Source: Sphingomonadales bacterium
Lineage (GTDB): Bacteria; Pseudomonadota; Alphaproteobacteria; Sphingomonadales; Sphingomonadaceae
Direction of reading: 5' to 3'
Length of the DNA: 43,298 nucleotides
Assembly (NCBI GenBank): GCA_013297725.1
Contig: JAAFIB010000017.1
Location: forward strand, 1 to 43,298
Shown here: positions 17,216-27,764 of the stretch, one piece after another
Position numbering within the stretch: position 1 is the stretch's first letter
How the letters are laid out: each line of letters opens with the position of its first letter
Notes under the pieces: generated by a model
Database searches by the model: none
Told to the model about the DNA's origin: nothing
Seen by the model: only the letters and a program-made list of their open reading frames with translations
Translations under genes and position numbers: made by a program

Positions 17216-18348
17216 AGTTGTATCCTCCACGGCGCAAAGCGTCGGTTTTCGCCGGCGCTGTATAGACAAATCAGATTACCAAAGGGATCGCGCAATCGAG
17301 CTTCAGTCCAGCCCCAGTCTTCGGCCTTTGGCATCTGGTCAAACGTCAGCCCCGCTTTCATAAGCTGTTCGCAATACTTGCCGAGCTGCGCATGTTCAAA
17401 ATACACAACCGTTGGCCCCGGTGCGCTATCATCAGCGTGAATTGAAAAGGTTGCGCCGTTTGCGGCCTCAAACCGCGCATAGCCGTTGTCTGGACTATCA
17501 ACGATCTGGGTCAGTCCCAATGTTGTATAGAAAGCCACCGAGGCAGCATAGTCGCTGGAACCAACGGTCACTTGGTTAAATGCGGGACCAGCAAGGATAG
17601 GTTCGGCGCGCACTTGGCCATGCCCCATCGGGCCATGTCCTGCGCCAAGGCCTGGAGCGTTGAGCAACGCATAGCGCACAAACAGCCGCGCTCGTTGCAC
17701 CGCATCCTGAACATGCATCCCCTGCCCCAGCCCTGTCGCAACAGCACTAGCCAAGGTGCAGCCTGTGCCATGTGTGCTGGTCGTTTCAATCCGCTTGTCG
17801 CTCCAACTGGCGCTTTGGTTGAAACCAAGATCGAGCCGGTCTGTGATATAATCGCCCTCGGCATGCCCGCCCTTTATCAGCAACGCGATGTTTCGGCGCA
17901 ACAACGCTTCACGCCCGCCCAATGCCGCCAGCTCTGGCAGATTGGGCGTGGTCAGTGCAGCGATTTCCATCAACCTGTCGAATGCGGCAATCGTCTCAGT
18001 ATCGGCCAGCAACGAACCGCTGGTAGCCACCATCACCGGATCAAATACGATCGGCACATCCAAATTTTGCAACCGGTCGGCAACGGCATGTGCAGTCTGC
18101 GCATTGCCAATCATCCCGATCTTGATCGCGTCAACGCCAATGTCGGAAAGCACACTGTCAATCTGAGCAATTACCATTTCGGTCGGCACAGAATGAACCG
18201 CCTGAACACCCACAGTGTTCTGCGCTGTAATTGCCGTCACTGCTGTCATCGCATGGCCGCCAAGCATCGTGACAGTCTTTATATCAGCCTGAATCCCGGC
18301 CCCGCCGCCGCTATCAGAGCCCGCAATAATCAGGATTCGTGCAGTCAT
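17212..18348 (-). CDS. thiD: Hydroxymethylpyrimidine/phosphomethylpyrimidine kinase fused to a VOC domain
   Basis: A 378-residue two-domain protein. Residues about 1-252 are ThiD, which phosphorylates HMP and HMP-P in thiamine synthesis: IIAGSDSGGGAGIQADIKT, a pyrimidine-binding MTAVTAITAQNT, VFDPVMVATSG, TPNLPELAAL, LIKGGHAEGD, and the ribokinase-type anion hole THGTGCT (192-198). Residues about 257-378 are a complete VOC domain (FNQVTVGSSDYAASVAFYTTLG to LRDPFGNLICLYS), joined by a Gly/His-rich linker (GLGAGHGPMGHG). Normal ThiD is about 265 residues. It overlaps the DUF1272 gene upstream and the ABM gene downstream by 4 bases each. The VOC role is unknown. Confidence 0.9.
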   Translation of the reverse strand: MTARILIIAGSDSGGGAGIQADIKTVTMLGGHAMTAVTAITAQNTVGVQAVHSVPTEMVIAQIDSVLSDIGVDAIKIGMIGNAQTAHAVADRLQNLDVPIVFDPVMVATSGSLLADTETIAAFDRLMEIAALTTPNLPELAALGGREALLRRNIALLIKGGHAEGDYITDRLDLGFNQSASWSDKRIETTSTHGTGCTLASAVATGLGQGMHVQDAVQRARLFVRYALLNAPGLGAGHGPMGHGQVRAEPILAGPAFNQVTVGSSDYAASVAFYTTLGLTQIVDSPDNGYARFEAANGATFSIHADDSAPGPTVVYFEHAQLGKYCEQLMKAGLTFDQMPKAEDWGWTEARLRDPFGNLICLYSAGENRRFAPWRIQL

Positions 18349-18572
18349 GCGCCCTTATACTTACGCACCGCCAAAGCAGGAAATTTTTCGAGAGACTTTT
18401 TTGACCGTGTCGGCCGATCCAGCAATTCGCCGCCGCAATTGGGGCAGCGTTCGTCCATCGCATCGCTGCATTCCGCGCAGAATGTGCATTCGAACGAGCA
18501 AATAAACGCGCCTCCTGCATAAGCGGGCAAGTCCGTGCCGCAGCGTTCGCAATCAGGGCGCATTTCAAGCAT
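18345..18572 (-). CDS. DUF1272 zinc-finger-like protein
   Basis: A 75-residue protein packed with cysteines: RPDCERCGTDL, FICSFECTFCAECSDAM and CPNCGGELLDRP. This spacing is the signature of DUF1272, small proteins that probably bind zinc; function unknown. The stop overlaps thiD (ATGA) and the start overlaps the membrane-protein gene upstream by 8 bases, so it lies in the glmM-folP run. Confidence 0.9.
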   Translation of the reverse strand: MLEMRPDCERCGTDLPAYAGGAFICSFECTFCAECSDAMDERCPNCGGELLDRPTRSKKSLEKFPALAVRKYKGA

Positions 18573-18765
18573 CGGTTGCGTTTTTCCGTCTGTTAAAGAG
18601 CCACATTTTCACGATCAGATAAATTGGCATCGCAATGGCTGTCGCGATTCCTCTCGCCGCAAGATCAAGTTCTCTTCCTCTAAGCCAGTCGAGTCCGAGC
18701 CCGAGGAGGAAAAACATAGCTGCGAATACCAACGCATCGAACCAAAAGCTCTTGGGTAAATTCAT
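18565..18765 (-). CDS. Small two-helix membrane protein of unknown function
   Basis: A 66-residue protein, [22 protein letters not shown]..., with two predicted transmembrane helices (about 8-27 and 36-58) and a basic C-terminus ([10 protein letters not shown]). I assign no family. The ATG at 18765 overlaps the glmM stop as ATGA, which fixes the start; the longer frame has no support. It is the second gene of the glmM operon. Confidence 0.7.
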   Translation of the reverse strand: MNLPKSFWFDALVFAAMFFLLGLGLDWLRGRELDLAARGIATAIAMPIYLIVKMWLFNRRKNATDA

Positions 18766-20102
18766 GCAGCAGCCTGTTTCACAGCATCGCAAATGCGATC
18801 CACAACTGCCTCAACCTGCGCTGCGTCATCGCCCTCGGCCATCACTCGGATCACTGGTTCAGTGCCCGATGGCCGGATAACCAAACGGCCACAGCCCGCT
18901 AACTCCGCCTCAGCGTCTGCAATCACAGCTTTAACCGTTTCATCCTCCAATGGCTTGCCGCCCGAAAAACGCACGTTTTTCAACAGCTGCGGCACTGGCT
19001 CAAACAAATGCAGCAGCTCGCTGGCGGGCTTGCCCTGCTCCACCAATTCAGCCAGCACCTGCAATGCCGCGACAAGGCCATCGCCGGTCGTGCCATGGTC
19101 CAACAAGATCATATGCCCCGATTGTTCACCACCGACATTCATGCCCCGGCTGCGCATCTCCTCCAGCACATAGCGGTCGCCCACTTTGGCGCGGATCAGT
19201 TGTAGATGTTGCGTCGCCAAAAAGCGTTCCAGCCCAAGGTTCGACATCACCGTCGCCACAATCCCATCACCGCAGAGCAGTCCGTTGCGGCTCATCGAAA
19301 CGGCCAGCAATGCCATCAACTGATCGCCGTCAACAACGCGGCCTTTTTCGTCGACGACGATCAAGCGGTCAGCGTCGCCATCCAGTGCGATGCCGAGGTC
19401 AGCGCCAGCAGCAACCACCGTTTCCTGCAACGTTGCCACATGCGTTGAACCAACCTTGTCGTTGATATTCTTGCCATTGGGATTGACGCCGATGGTGGTG
19501 ACTTTCGCCCCCAATTCCCAAATCGCAGTGGGCGCTACTTGATACGCCGCACCATTGGCGCAATCGAGCACGACATGCAGGCCATCAAACCGGATATGAT
19601 CGGGAACCGACAGCTTGGCTGCATAAATATAGCGTCCACGCGCATCCTCGATCCTCCGCGCGCGCCCGATATCGTGCGATGGCGCCAACTGCGCAGGCTG
19701 ATCAATCAACGCCTCGATCGCCAGCTCATCCTCATCGGACAGTTTGTAACCATCAGGGCCGAACAGCTTGATGCCGTTGTCCTCATAGGGATTATGGCTT
19801 GCAGAGATCATCACGCCCAGATCGGCACGCATAGAACGGGTCAGCATCGCTACCGCTGGCGTCGGGATCGGGCCGAATTGTACGACATCCATGCCAACAC
19901 TGGTAAAGCCCGCAACCAGCGCGTTCTCGATCATATAGCCCGAAAGCCGTGTGTCTTTGCCGATCACGACGCGGTGTTTATGATCGCCGCGCAAGAAATG
20001 CGTGCCCGCCGCTTGACCGACTTTCATCGCCATTTCGGCGGTCATCGCACCTGCATTGGTGCGCCCGCGTATTCCGTCAGTCCCGAAAAATTTGCGGCCC
20101 AT
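18762..20102 (-). CDS. glmM: Phosphoglucosamine mutase
   Basis: A 446-residue enzyme converting glucosamine-6-phosphate to glucosamine-1-phosphate for peptidoglycan and LPS precursors. It starts [16 protein letters not shown]; the active-site serine loop is [17 protein letters not shown], the metal loop is [10 protein letters not shown], the sugar-binding loop is GGEQSGHMI, and the phosphate-binding [12 protein letters not shown] lies near the end. The ATG at 20102 follows a GGGGG-rich ribosome site; upstream in-frame codons are not family-like. It leads a leftward operon of nine overlapping or close genes ending in folP. In E. coli folP and glmM are adjacent; here seven genes lie between them. 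Confidence 0.96.
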   Translation of the reverse strand: MGRKFFGTDGIRGRTNAGAMTAEMAMKVGQAAGTHFLRGDHKHRVVIGKDTRLSGYMIENALVAGFTSVGMDVVQFGPIPTPAVAMLTRSMRADLGVMISASHNPYEDNGIKLFGPDGYKLSDEDELAIEALIDQPAQLAPSHDIGRARRIEDARGRYIYAAKLSVPDHIRFDGLHVVLDCANGAAYQVAPTAIWELGAKVTTIGVNPNGKNINDKVGSTHVATLQETVVAAGADLGIALDGDADRLIVVDEKGRVVDGDQLMALLAVSMSRNGLLCGDGIVATVMSNLGLERFLATQHLQLIRAKVGDRYVLEEMRSRGMNVGGEQSGHMILLDHGTTGDGLVAALQVLAELVEQGKPASELLHLFEPVPQLLKNVRFSGGKPLEDETVKAVIADAEAELAGCGRLVIRPSGTEPVIRVMAEGDDAAQVEAVVDRICDAVKQAAA

Positions 20103-20246
20103 ATTTATATCCCCCAACCGGTATGCCGAGCCTTTAGCGCAGCATTGTTCAACCTTCAAAGACTGAATTACGGACAAGGTAAAGTCTTCGCACTTGATCA
20201 GGCGCTTACACGGTGCAACTGTGCGTCAAACAGAAGGACGATTTGC

Positions 20247-21448
20247 ATGAAAAAGGCTTGGCTGATTTTGGCTGCACTGGTTGCGGGGCTGTTACTGGGG
20301 GCGTGGGTTGGCGATAGCGTGCCGTTCCTGACGCAATCGGCGGACCTGATCGGCACTTGGTGGCTGAATGGATTGCGGATGACGGTGATCCCGTTGGTTG
20401 TCGCGTTGCTGGTGACGGGCATTGTCCAGACCGCTGATGCTGCAAGCTCTGGCCGCACTGCGACACGATCCGTTATCACAATGCTATCTATCCTGATGAT
20501 CGTGACGATCATGTCGGCAATTGTGACGCCGTTACTGCTCGAAATGTTCCCGACGCCAAGTGGATCGGGCTATCCGGGGGCAACGACAACGGTGGATAAC
20601 CCTCCACCGTTTATCGAGTATCTGAAAGCCATTATATCACCCAACGTGTTCAACTCTGCGGCGAATGACGCACTGCTGCCGCTGATCATTTTCACAATCG
20701 CTCTCGCCTTTGCGATCACGCAGTTGGAACCTGCCAAAAAAGAAGTTCTTGCCCGATTTTTTGAGGCAATGGGCGAAGCGATGATTGTCGTCATCGGTTG
20801 GGTGTTATGGCTTGCCCCGCTTGGCGTATTTGCGCTTGGCATCACGCTGGGGATTGCCGCTGGCATCGCGTCCTTTGCCAACCTGCTGCATTATGTGCTG
20901 ATTGTTACAACCATCGGCTTCATCATCATGCTGTCGGCCTATCCAGTCGCATTTTTCTGGGCCCGGTTTAAACCGATAGCGTTTATTAAAGCAGCCATTC
21001 CTGCACAGTCGGTCGCCATTTCCACGCAAAGCTCGCTCGCGTCATTGCCTGCAATGGTCGAAGGATCAAAGCAGCTGGGCGTTGGAGCGCGCAGCACCGA
21101 TATTGTCCTGCCAATGGCCGTCGCCATTTTTCGTGCGACCAGCCCGGCGATGAACCTAGCCGTCGCAATCTATGTTGCGCATTGGTTGAACATTGAACTA
21201 AGTTTCGAACAGATGGCGTTGGGTGTTGCGGTCGCATGGATCACGACATTAGGTTCTGTCAGCCTGCCTGGGACGATCAGTTTTATTGCCGCCATCGCGC
21301 CGATTTGTATGGTGATGGGAATACCGCTGGAGCCATTGGGGCTACTGGTTGCGATTGAGACGTTTCCGGATATTATGCGCACAGTCGGAAATGTAACAAT
21401 GGACATTGCGGTGACAGGAACTGTCGCGCGCGGCGAAGGAGATATGAA

Positions 21449-21452
<4 letters not shown>
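20247..21452 (+). CDS. Dicarboxylate/amino acid:cation symporter (DAACS family)
   Basis: A 401-residue membrane protein of the GltP/DctA family, which imports C4-dicarboxylates or acidic amino acids with Na+ or H+. The family marks are visible: GTWWLNGLRMTVIPLVVALLV, the re-entrant hairpin segment SVAISTQSSLASLPAM, the NMDG-like TSPAMNLAVA and a second hairpin LGSVSLPGTISFIAA. The annotated frame is open far upstream, but MKKAWLILAALVAGLL at 20247, after AGAAGGA, gives the family N-terminus. The stop overlaps the aldo/keto reductase ATG (ATGA). Substrate specificity cannot be told from sequence. Confidence 0.88.
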
Positions 21453-22438
<986 letters not shown>

Positions 22439-22444
<6 letters not shown>

Positions 22445-23122
22445 CCAGCGGAACAGGCCGGCCCCATACGCGCCAAAGAAATTGTGCGCCCATGTCGCGA
22501 CCAGCCATAAAGCGATACCGGCAAGCCAAAGCCGCCAGCCTATATGCCCCATCTGCGTCAAACGCGGCCAATAGCTAGTGCGTGCTTGCCAGCTGCGCCA
22601 GCCATCGCCCAAAGCGGCGATCTTTTTCCGTTCCTGCGCCCACGCGCCAACCAGTGCCAGAAAGATAATGCTGCCGACAAAAATGAAATTATCGGTGCGC
22701 GGCGCAACTAAAATATGGCCGATGCCCCACAGGGCAAAGCCCCACATCATCGGGTGGCGCGTAACAAGAAACATGCCGCTGGGTGACTGAGCCGCCAGCG
22801 CCACACTTGCGCTCGCATCGGGATTCGGAAAGGCCGGATTACGGATGAGTGAGCCAAGGAAGAATATCGCAGCCAACAGCGTCAGGACGCTTGAGACAAT
22901 CCAGATTATATCCGTTTGAACCCAGACATCCTCACCCGTTGGCGCTTGCCGAAATGTCCAGATCATCCAAGCAAAAGTCGCCAGCGATACCAGCGAATAA
23001 ATGCCGGAAAACCCGTTCTCGCCGAAGCGCTTCACCATTCGGGATCGCAAAGGATGAGACATCAGGAAGTGCGTGCCAACAAACAGCGAGCAAGCAGTTA
23101 TCAGTGATGCATAGCCATCCAT
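22439..23122 (-). CDS. NnrU-family membrane protein
   Basis: A 227-residue multi-pass membrane protein with the NnrU pattern: CSLFVGTHFLMSHPLRSRMV, RNPAFPNPDAS, FLVTRHPMMWGFALWGIGHIL, and GPRTDNFIFVG-like variants. NnrU genes were named from denitrifier clusters; the family also includes isoprenoid-related proteins such as 15-cis-zeta-carotene isomerase relatives, and substrate is open here. I chose ATG 23122 because GGAG precedes it by the right spacing; an in-frame TTG lies 12 bases upstream. No nitrogen-oxide genes are nearby. Confidence 0.85.
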
Positions 23123-23144
23123 TTTGGTCTCCAACCTGTAACCC

Positions 23145-23175
23145 TCGTCATCCAGAACTTGTTTCAGGATGACGA
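23145..23175. repeat. Short palindromic hairpin with TCGTCATCC/GGATGACGA arms
   Basis: Nine-base arms at 23145-23153 and 23167-23175 flank a 13-base loop. The sequence resembles the TCATCCTGAAC-type palindromes common between sphingomonad genes. It lies between the amidohydrolase-like stop (23195) and the NnrU start, where it could serve as a transcription end for the peptide-use operon. Confidence 0.75.
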
Positions 23176-23194
23176 ATTGGGTGGCGATTATCTC

Positions 23195-24487
23195 CTATCG
23201 ATCATACGCCTTTGGCAGATCGCCTTCAACCGGGTTGCGATACCTGTCACGCAAGCGATCCTGCCGGTTAGCAAGTGGCTGCTGAACGCCGTCAATAAAC
23301 ACTGTCGTTGCCGCAGCATAGAGTTCCAGCGGATCGCCGTCCCAGATAACAACATCCCCTGCTCGTCCAGCTTTCAAACTGCCGTAGCGATCGCCAACGC
23401 CCATAATCTCAGCAGGAACGGAGCTGATCGTGGCGAACGCTTCATCCCAGTTCAGCCCGGTTGCACCCGGCACTTTTTGCAAGGACACAAGGTTCCCGGC
23501 ATATTGCGGCGTGTAGCGCAGCTGGTGAGCATCACGGTCGTTGATCATCCCGATGGCGACTTTAACGCCAGCATCTTTCATCCGGCCAATGTTGGATTGC
23601 GTAGCGCCCAGCATCTCAAACGTTGCCGGCAGATCATTCAGTGCCGATGCGATGACAGGGACGCCAGCACTGACTAGTTTATCCGCAACGCGCCATCCCT
23701 CGGTCGCGCCAACAAACACCATTTTTATCGCTGGATAATCACGTTTTAATTCCAGCAAGCGCAGCATGTCGTTTGCGCCCTCTACATGCACCAGCAACCG
23801 TGTTTCTCCGCGCAATACACTCTGCAGCGCGCGCGCATCTTCGATCTTTAACAGATCATCGTCAAAGGCATCGTTGCCGCTCGCATGAGCCTGCGCCTCA
23901 CGGAGCATCGCACGGAAATGCAGATGAGTGCCTGCGCGGCTACCACCCGAATTGCCAGCCCCATCTTCACCAAATTCAACGAACTGGAACGCTTTGGCTT
24001 TACTCACAGGGTTACTGTCTACGCCCAGATCGGCAATTGCGCCTTGGCCAGCAAAGATGCTTTTGGCTGCCTCTGGTGCAACAACGGCGCGGGTGACGCC
24101 CGCAGCGCGATTAACCGCAATCGGTGAACGAAACGGATCAATCGCTGGCGCAATGTCTATCGCTGCGGAAAAACCGCTATCGCCGCCGCTTTTGTCGTTG
24201 GTGCCATTAACGGCATCAACCTCGGCCAAGCCGATACGGCTGAACCCGGCAAAGATACCCGGTGTCACCCATTTGCCGCTCGCATCAATCGTCCGCGCGC
24301 CTGCAGGGACTGCGACGTCTTTACCAGCGGCCACGATATTGCCATCACGGATAACAACAGTGCCACCCTCGATTGGCGCCGAGCCGTCACCGATGATCAC
24401 TTTGCCGCCGGTGATGGCAACGGTTTCGGCGAATGCCGGGGTGGAAAACGCGGCTAATGCAGCGGCAGTGAAGAGCAGATGCTTCAT
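23195..24487 (-). CDS. Exported amidohydrolase-like protein lacking the metal-binding HxH
   Basis: A 430-residue protein with a signal peptide (MKHLLFTAAALAAFSTPAFA) and the composite beta-sandwich and TIM-barrel fold of amidohydrolases. The usual PGIIDxHxH reads PGIFAGFSRIG (76-86), so both first metal histidines are replaced (Phe82, Arg84). The other His ligands of its neighbour (HHA, HCYRADE) are also missing, while the C-terminal barrel closing segment (EIMGVGDRYGSLKAGRAGDVVIWDGDPLE) is intact. The start overlaps the stop of the intact amidohydrolase gene (ATGA). It is likely a non-catalytic partner or pseudo-enzyme of 24484-25896; that is inference. Confidence 0.85.
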   Translation of the reverse strand: MKHLLFTAAALAAFSTPAFAETVAITGGKVIIGDGSAPIEGGTVVIRDGNIVAAGKDVAVPAGARTIDASGKWVTPGIFAGFSRIGLAEVDAVNGTNDKSGGDSGFSAAIDIAPAIDPFRSPIAVNRAAGVTRAVVAPEAAKSIFAGQGAIADLGVDSNPVSKAKAFQFVEFGEDGAGNSGGSRAGTHLHFRAMLREAQAHASGNDAFDDDLLKIEDARALQSVLRGETRLLVHVEGANDMLRLLELKRDYPAIKMVFVGATEGWRVADKLVSAGVPVIASALNDLPATFEMLGATQSNIGRMKDAGVKVAIGMINDRDAHQLRYTPQYAGNLVSLQKVPGATGLNWDEAFATISSVPAEIMGVGDRYGSLKAGRAGDVVIWDGDPLELYAAATTVFIDGVQQPLANRQDRLRDRYRNPVEGDLPKAYDR

Positions 24488-25896
24488 TTCACATCTCCTT
24501 CACCGGGTTGGCCCAGCTCAAAATCACTAACGGGCCTGCGTTTGGGATCGCTGGAATCAAACAACAGCGCACCATCAACCCATACTTTTTCGGGCCGCGA
24601 ATAGACCGACAGCGGATTGCTGTTCCACAACACTAAATCGGCCATCTTACCCGGTTTCAAACTACCGGTCATCGCGTCAATGCCCAGCGCCTTGGCGGGA
24701 TTATACGTCATCCAGCGGATCGCATCGCCATCGGAAATCGTAAAGCCCATGCGCCGACCATTCGCCAGCGCCTTTGCCGCTTCTTGGTTCAACCGCTGGA
24801 TCTGGTTTTCATCATCCGAATGAATGATCACGCATGCGCCTGCGTTCTGCAGAATGGCTGCATTCTCTGGAATCGCGTCATAGGCTTCCATCTTAAAGCC
24901 CCACCAATCCGCCCAAACCGCAGAGCAAACGCCGTTCTCTTTCAACAAATCGGCAATTTTATAGCTTTCAACAGCGTGATGGAATGTGGAGACTTTATAG
25001 CCAAATTCCTTTGCCATATCGAGGACAATGGCCATTTCATCGGCGCGGTAGCAGTGGTTCTGAATTTTGATATCGCCATCCAACACACCCGCTAGCGTTT
25101 CCATGCCGATGTCGCGTGTAAACTCTTTGCCGCTATCGCGCTTTTTCTTATATTCCTGCGCTTTAATCCAAGTCTGACGATTAACCGCCAGATTGCCCAT
25201 GCGCGTGGATGGCATTCGGCCCTTTGCGCCGTAAACCCGTTTCGGATTTTCGCCGCACGCCATTTTCAGGCCATATGGCGCACCGGGGAATTTCATCCCT
25301 TGCACGCTGCGGGCATAGACGTTTTTCAACACCACAGAACGACCACCCATCAGGTTTGCTGAACCCGGCAGGATTTGCAACGAAGTCACACCGCCATTGG
25401 CAAGCGCACGGCTGAAACCGGGGTCTTGGGGCCAGACACTATGTTCGGCCCACACCTCTGGCGTGGTGGGCGAGGTCGCCTCATTCCCATCCTGATGCGC
25501 CTCAACCGCTGGTGAGGGATAATCACCAAGATGCGAATGGATATCGATGATACCCGGCGTTACAAATTTGCCAGTCCCGTCGATGACGTTGGCGTCTGCA
25601 GGAAGCTCTTTATCAGTCATCGCACCGCCGACCATGTTAACTTTCCCGTCTTTGAAATAGACAGTGCCGTTATCGATCTGCCCGCCTTCGCCGTCAAAGA
25701 TCGTGACGTTGCGAACGACCGTCGCGCTCCCTGGATAGGCCTTATACGTTGAGGCATAAGGCGCATCCGCCTTTTTCGCGGGAGCCGCTTTTTCCGCTGG
25801 CTCCGCAGAGGCGGTTTTAGGCGCCACTGCGGTATTAGAACACGCGACCAGCGCAAGGGGTGCCGCAAAAAGCGACCAGCGGATACGACTTTGCAT
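24484..25896 (-). CDS. Lipoprotein amidohydrolase (imidazolonepropionase/dipeptidase-like)
   Basis: A 470-residue metal-dependent hydrolase. A signal ending LALVAC (Cys19) marks it as a lipoprotein, so it probably acts in the periplasm or at the outer membrane. A linker rich in Ala, Lys and Pro precedes the domain. Metal ligands look complete: PGIIDIHSHLG (His120, His122), FHHAVESY, KIQNHCYRADE and VIIHSDDENQIQRLN. The ending KPGKMADLVLWNSNPLSVYSRPEKVWVDG is standard. Its operon mates are the POT peptide transporter upstream and an HxH-less paralogue downstream, which suggests a role in breaking down peptides or cyclic amides. The exact substrate is unknown. Confidence 0.9.
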   Translation of the reverse strand: MQSRIRWSLFAAPLALVACSNTAVAPKTASAEPAEKAAPAKKADAPYASTYKAYPGSATVVRNVTIFDGEGGQIDNGTVYFKDGKVNMVGGAMTDKELPADANVIDGTGKFVTPGIIDIHSHLGDYPSPAVEAHQDGNEATSPTTPEVWAEHSVWPQDPGFSRALANGGVTSLQILPGSANLMGGRSVVLKNVYARSVQGMKFPGAPYGLKMACGENPKRVYGAKGRMPSTRMGNLAVNRQTWIKAQEYKKKRDSGKEFTRDIGMETLAGVLDGDIKIQNHCYRADEMAIVLDMAKEFGYKVSTFHHAVESYKIADLLKENGVCSAVWADWWGFKMEAYDAIPENAAILQNAGACVIIHSDDENQIQRLNQEAAKALANGRRMGFTISDGDAIRWMTYNPAKALGIDAMTGSLKPGKMADLVLWNSNPLSVYSRPEKVWVDGALLFDSSDPKRRPVSDFELGQPGEGDVK

Positions 25897-25899
25897 AGT

Positions 25900-27633
25900 T
25901 TAAGCGGCCTTGTCTGCTTCGGGTTGTGCGTCTTCTAAAGTGTCGAGGTGCATCAGCTTTTTGATCAAAGGAGAGATGACTATAACAGCCACGCCAACTC
26001 CGATGGCGATCCAGCCAATCTGGGAGTAGACCTCCATCACCACTTCTGGTCCAACATTTTCACCGCCAGCTTTTTCAGAACCGGTTGCACCCGCGATCAA
26101 ACCAGCCACAAAGTTTCCGGTTGCTGATGCAAAGAACCATGTTCCCATAATCAAAGATGCCATATGCGCCGGTGCAAGCCTGTTCATCGCACTAAGGCCA
26201 ACAGGGGATAAACAAAGTTCGCCTGTTGTGTGCAGCAAATAGATGAGGAAAATAAACACCACCGGGATCAATGTGCCACTGCTTACCGATGCTGCACCCG
26301 CTACAAGCACAAGAAATCCTAGTCCCAACTGCACGATGGCAAGGCCAAATTTCGCAGGTGCTGATGGTTCAATCCCGCGACGCCCCATACTTGTCCAAAG
26401 CCATGCAAAAAACGGCGCAAGCAGGACGATGTAAATAGCGTTCAGTGATTGAAACTGCGAAGCCTTAGGCTCCCATCCAAAAATCGACCGGTCAACATGC
26501 CTATCTGTAAGCAAGTTGAGCGATGATCCTGCTTGTTCAAACAGCGCCCAAAAAAGAATGGAACCGATAATCAAAAACATCGCAGCAAAAATACGGTCAC
26601 GGTCATGGTTCGGCTTTCCGAAACACTGCCAAATCACAACAATTAGCGAAAGACCAAAACCCGCAAGCGCAAGCGTTTGTGCGGCCGATTCCGACATCCA
26701 CTTCATAAACATACCGATGAATGCGATAATTGCTAAGCCGCCGCCCGACGCGAATAGCATCAACGGAGCTTTTGGTGCTGCATCAAACGAGCCATGAACA
26801 AATTTGAATGTCGCGATGCCAAGCACATAAAGCACTAGGATTGTTCCAGCGATGCCCAGCAACGTGCCAACAACATCCTGATTTTGCACCAGCCACCAAC
26901 AGATTACGACGGCAACAAGTCCAGTCAGATAGATGAGCCATTCCAGCTTTATACCCGCAACGGTCGATGCGAGTTTTGCCGGATCAGAAGCCTCTCCGCG
27001 ACCAAGAAGCAGCGGCTTACCCCAGATAAAAACGATTAAGCCAAGCAACATGCCAACGCCAGCAGCGCCAAATCCGTATGACCAACCATAGGTTTCACCA
27101 AGATAGCCGCACAACAAAGCACCGATTGCAGCACCCAAATTGATGCCCATGTAAAAGATAGTGTAGGCACCATCACGGCGTACATCAGTGCGCGAATAAA
27201 GCTGCCCAACAATCACAGAAATATTGGCTTTGAGGAAGCCGGAGCCGACGATGATGAACGCCAATGCAAGCCAGAAGATGTTGAGCGAGCTAGCATCCTG
27301 TCCGCCGCTACCTTCAAAGCCCATCAAGAAATGCCCGAAAGTGAGGAGAACTGCCCCATAGACGACAGCTTTTCGCTGCCCCAGATATTTGTCTGCTAAA
27401 TATCCACCCAGAACAGGAGTGATATACACCAGCGCGGTATATGCGCCGTAAATAATGCCCGATTTTTCATCAGAGAATAACCAATGCTTGGTCAGATAAA
27501 AAATCAGCAGCGCACGCATTCCGTAATAGGAAAACCGCTCCCACATCTCGGCGAAAAACAGAACGAACAGACCTTTTGGGTGTCCTAAAATTGTCCCCGC
27601 AGAATCTCCGTCCTGCGCATATCCGGTGGCCAT
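25900..27633 (-). CDS. POT/PTR family proton-dependent oligopeptide transporter
   Basis: A 577-residue major-facilitator protein with about 14 membrane helices. The ExxERFxYY proton-coupling motif is visible as FAEMWERFSYYGMRALL near the N-terminus, and the PTR2 signature is GAAIGALLCGYLGETYGWSYGF. Family members import di- and tripeptides with protons. It is the first gene of the leftward operon containing the two amidohydrolase-type proteins, separated from the next start by 3 bases. A short region upstream (27634-27764) divides it from the divergent nitroreductase. Confidence 0.93.
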   Translation of the reverse strand: MATGYAQDGDSAGTILGHPKGLFVLFFAEMWERFSYYGMRALLIFYLTKHWLFSDEKSGIIYGAYTALVYITPVLGGYLADKYLGQRKAVVYGAVLLTFGHFLMGFEGSGGQDASSLNIFWLALAFIIVGSGFLKANISVIVGQLYSRTDVRRDGAYTIFYMGINLGAAIGALLCGYLGETYGWSYGFGAAGVGMLLGLIVFIWGKPLLLGRGEASDPAKLASTVAGIKLEWLIYLTGLVAVVICWWLVQNQDVVGTLLGIAGTILVLYVLGIATFKFVHGSFDAAPKAPLMLFASGGGLAIIAFIGMFMKWMSESAAQTLALAGFGLSLIVVIWQCFGKPNHDRDRIFAAMFLIIGSILFWALFEQAGSSLNLLTDRHVDRSIFGWEPKASQFQSLNAIYIVLLAPFFAWLWTSMGRRGIEPSAPAKFGLAIVQLGLGFLVLVAGAASVSSGTLIPVVFIFLIYLLHTTGELCLSPVGLSAMNRLAPAHMASLIMGTWFFASATGNFVAGLIAGATGSEKAGGENVGPEVVMEVYSQIGWIAIGVGVAVIVISPLIKKLMHLDTLEDAQPEADKAA

Positions 27634-27764
27634 GTGGCAACCCCTCTCTTTTTAGTTTAGCGTAAACCCCTCCCCGGGGCCGTTGCGGTCAACCTACCGA
27701 AAAAATTGCGTGTGTGAAGAATTTTGTTGCGCCTGATACCGCTTTTCGACGAACTGCTGCGGAT

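Noticed and set aside
19539-20246. Long open extension upstream of the symporter start
   Set aside because: It is antisense to glmM and crosses the glmM promoter; the family-like N-terminus with a ribosome site begins at 20247.
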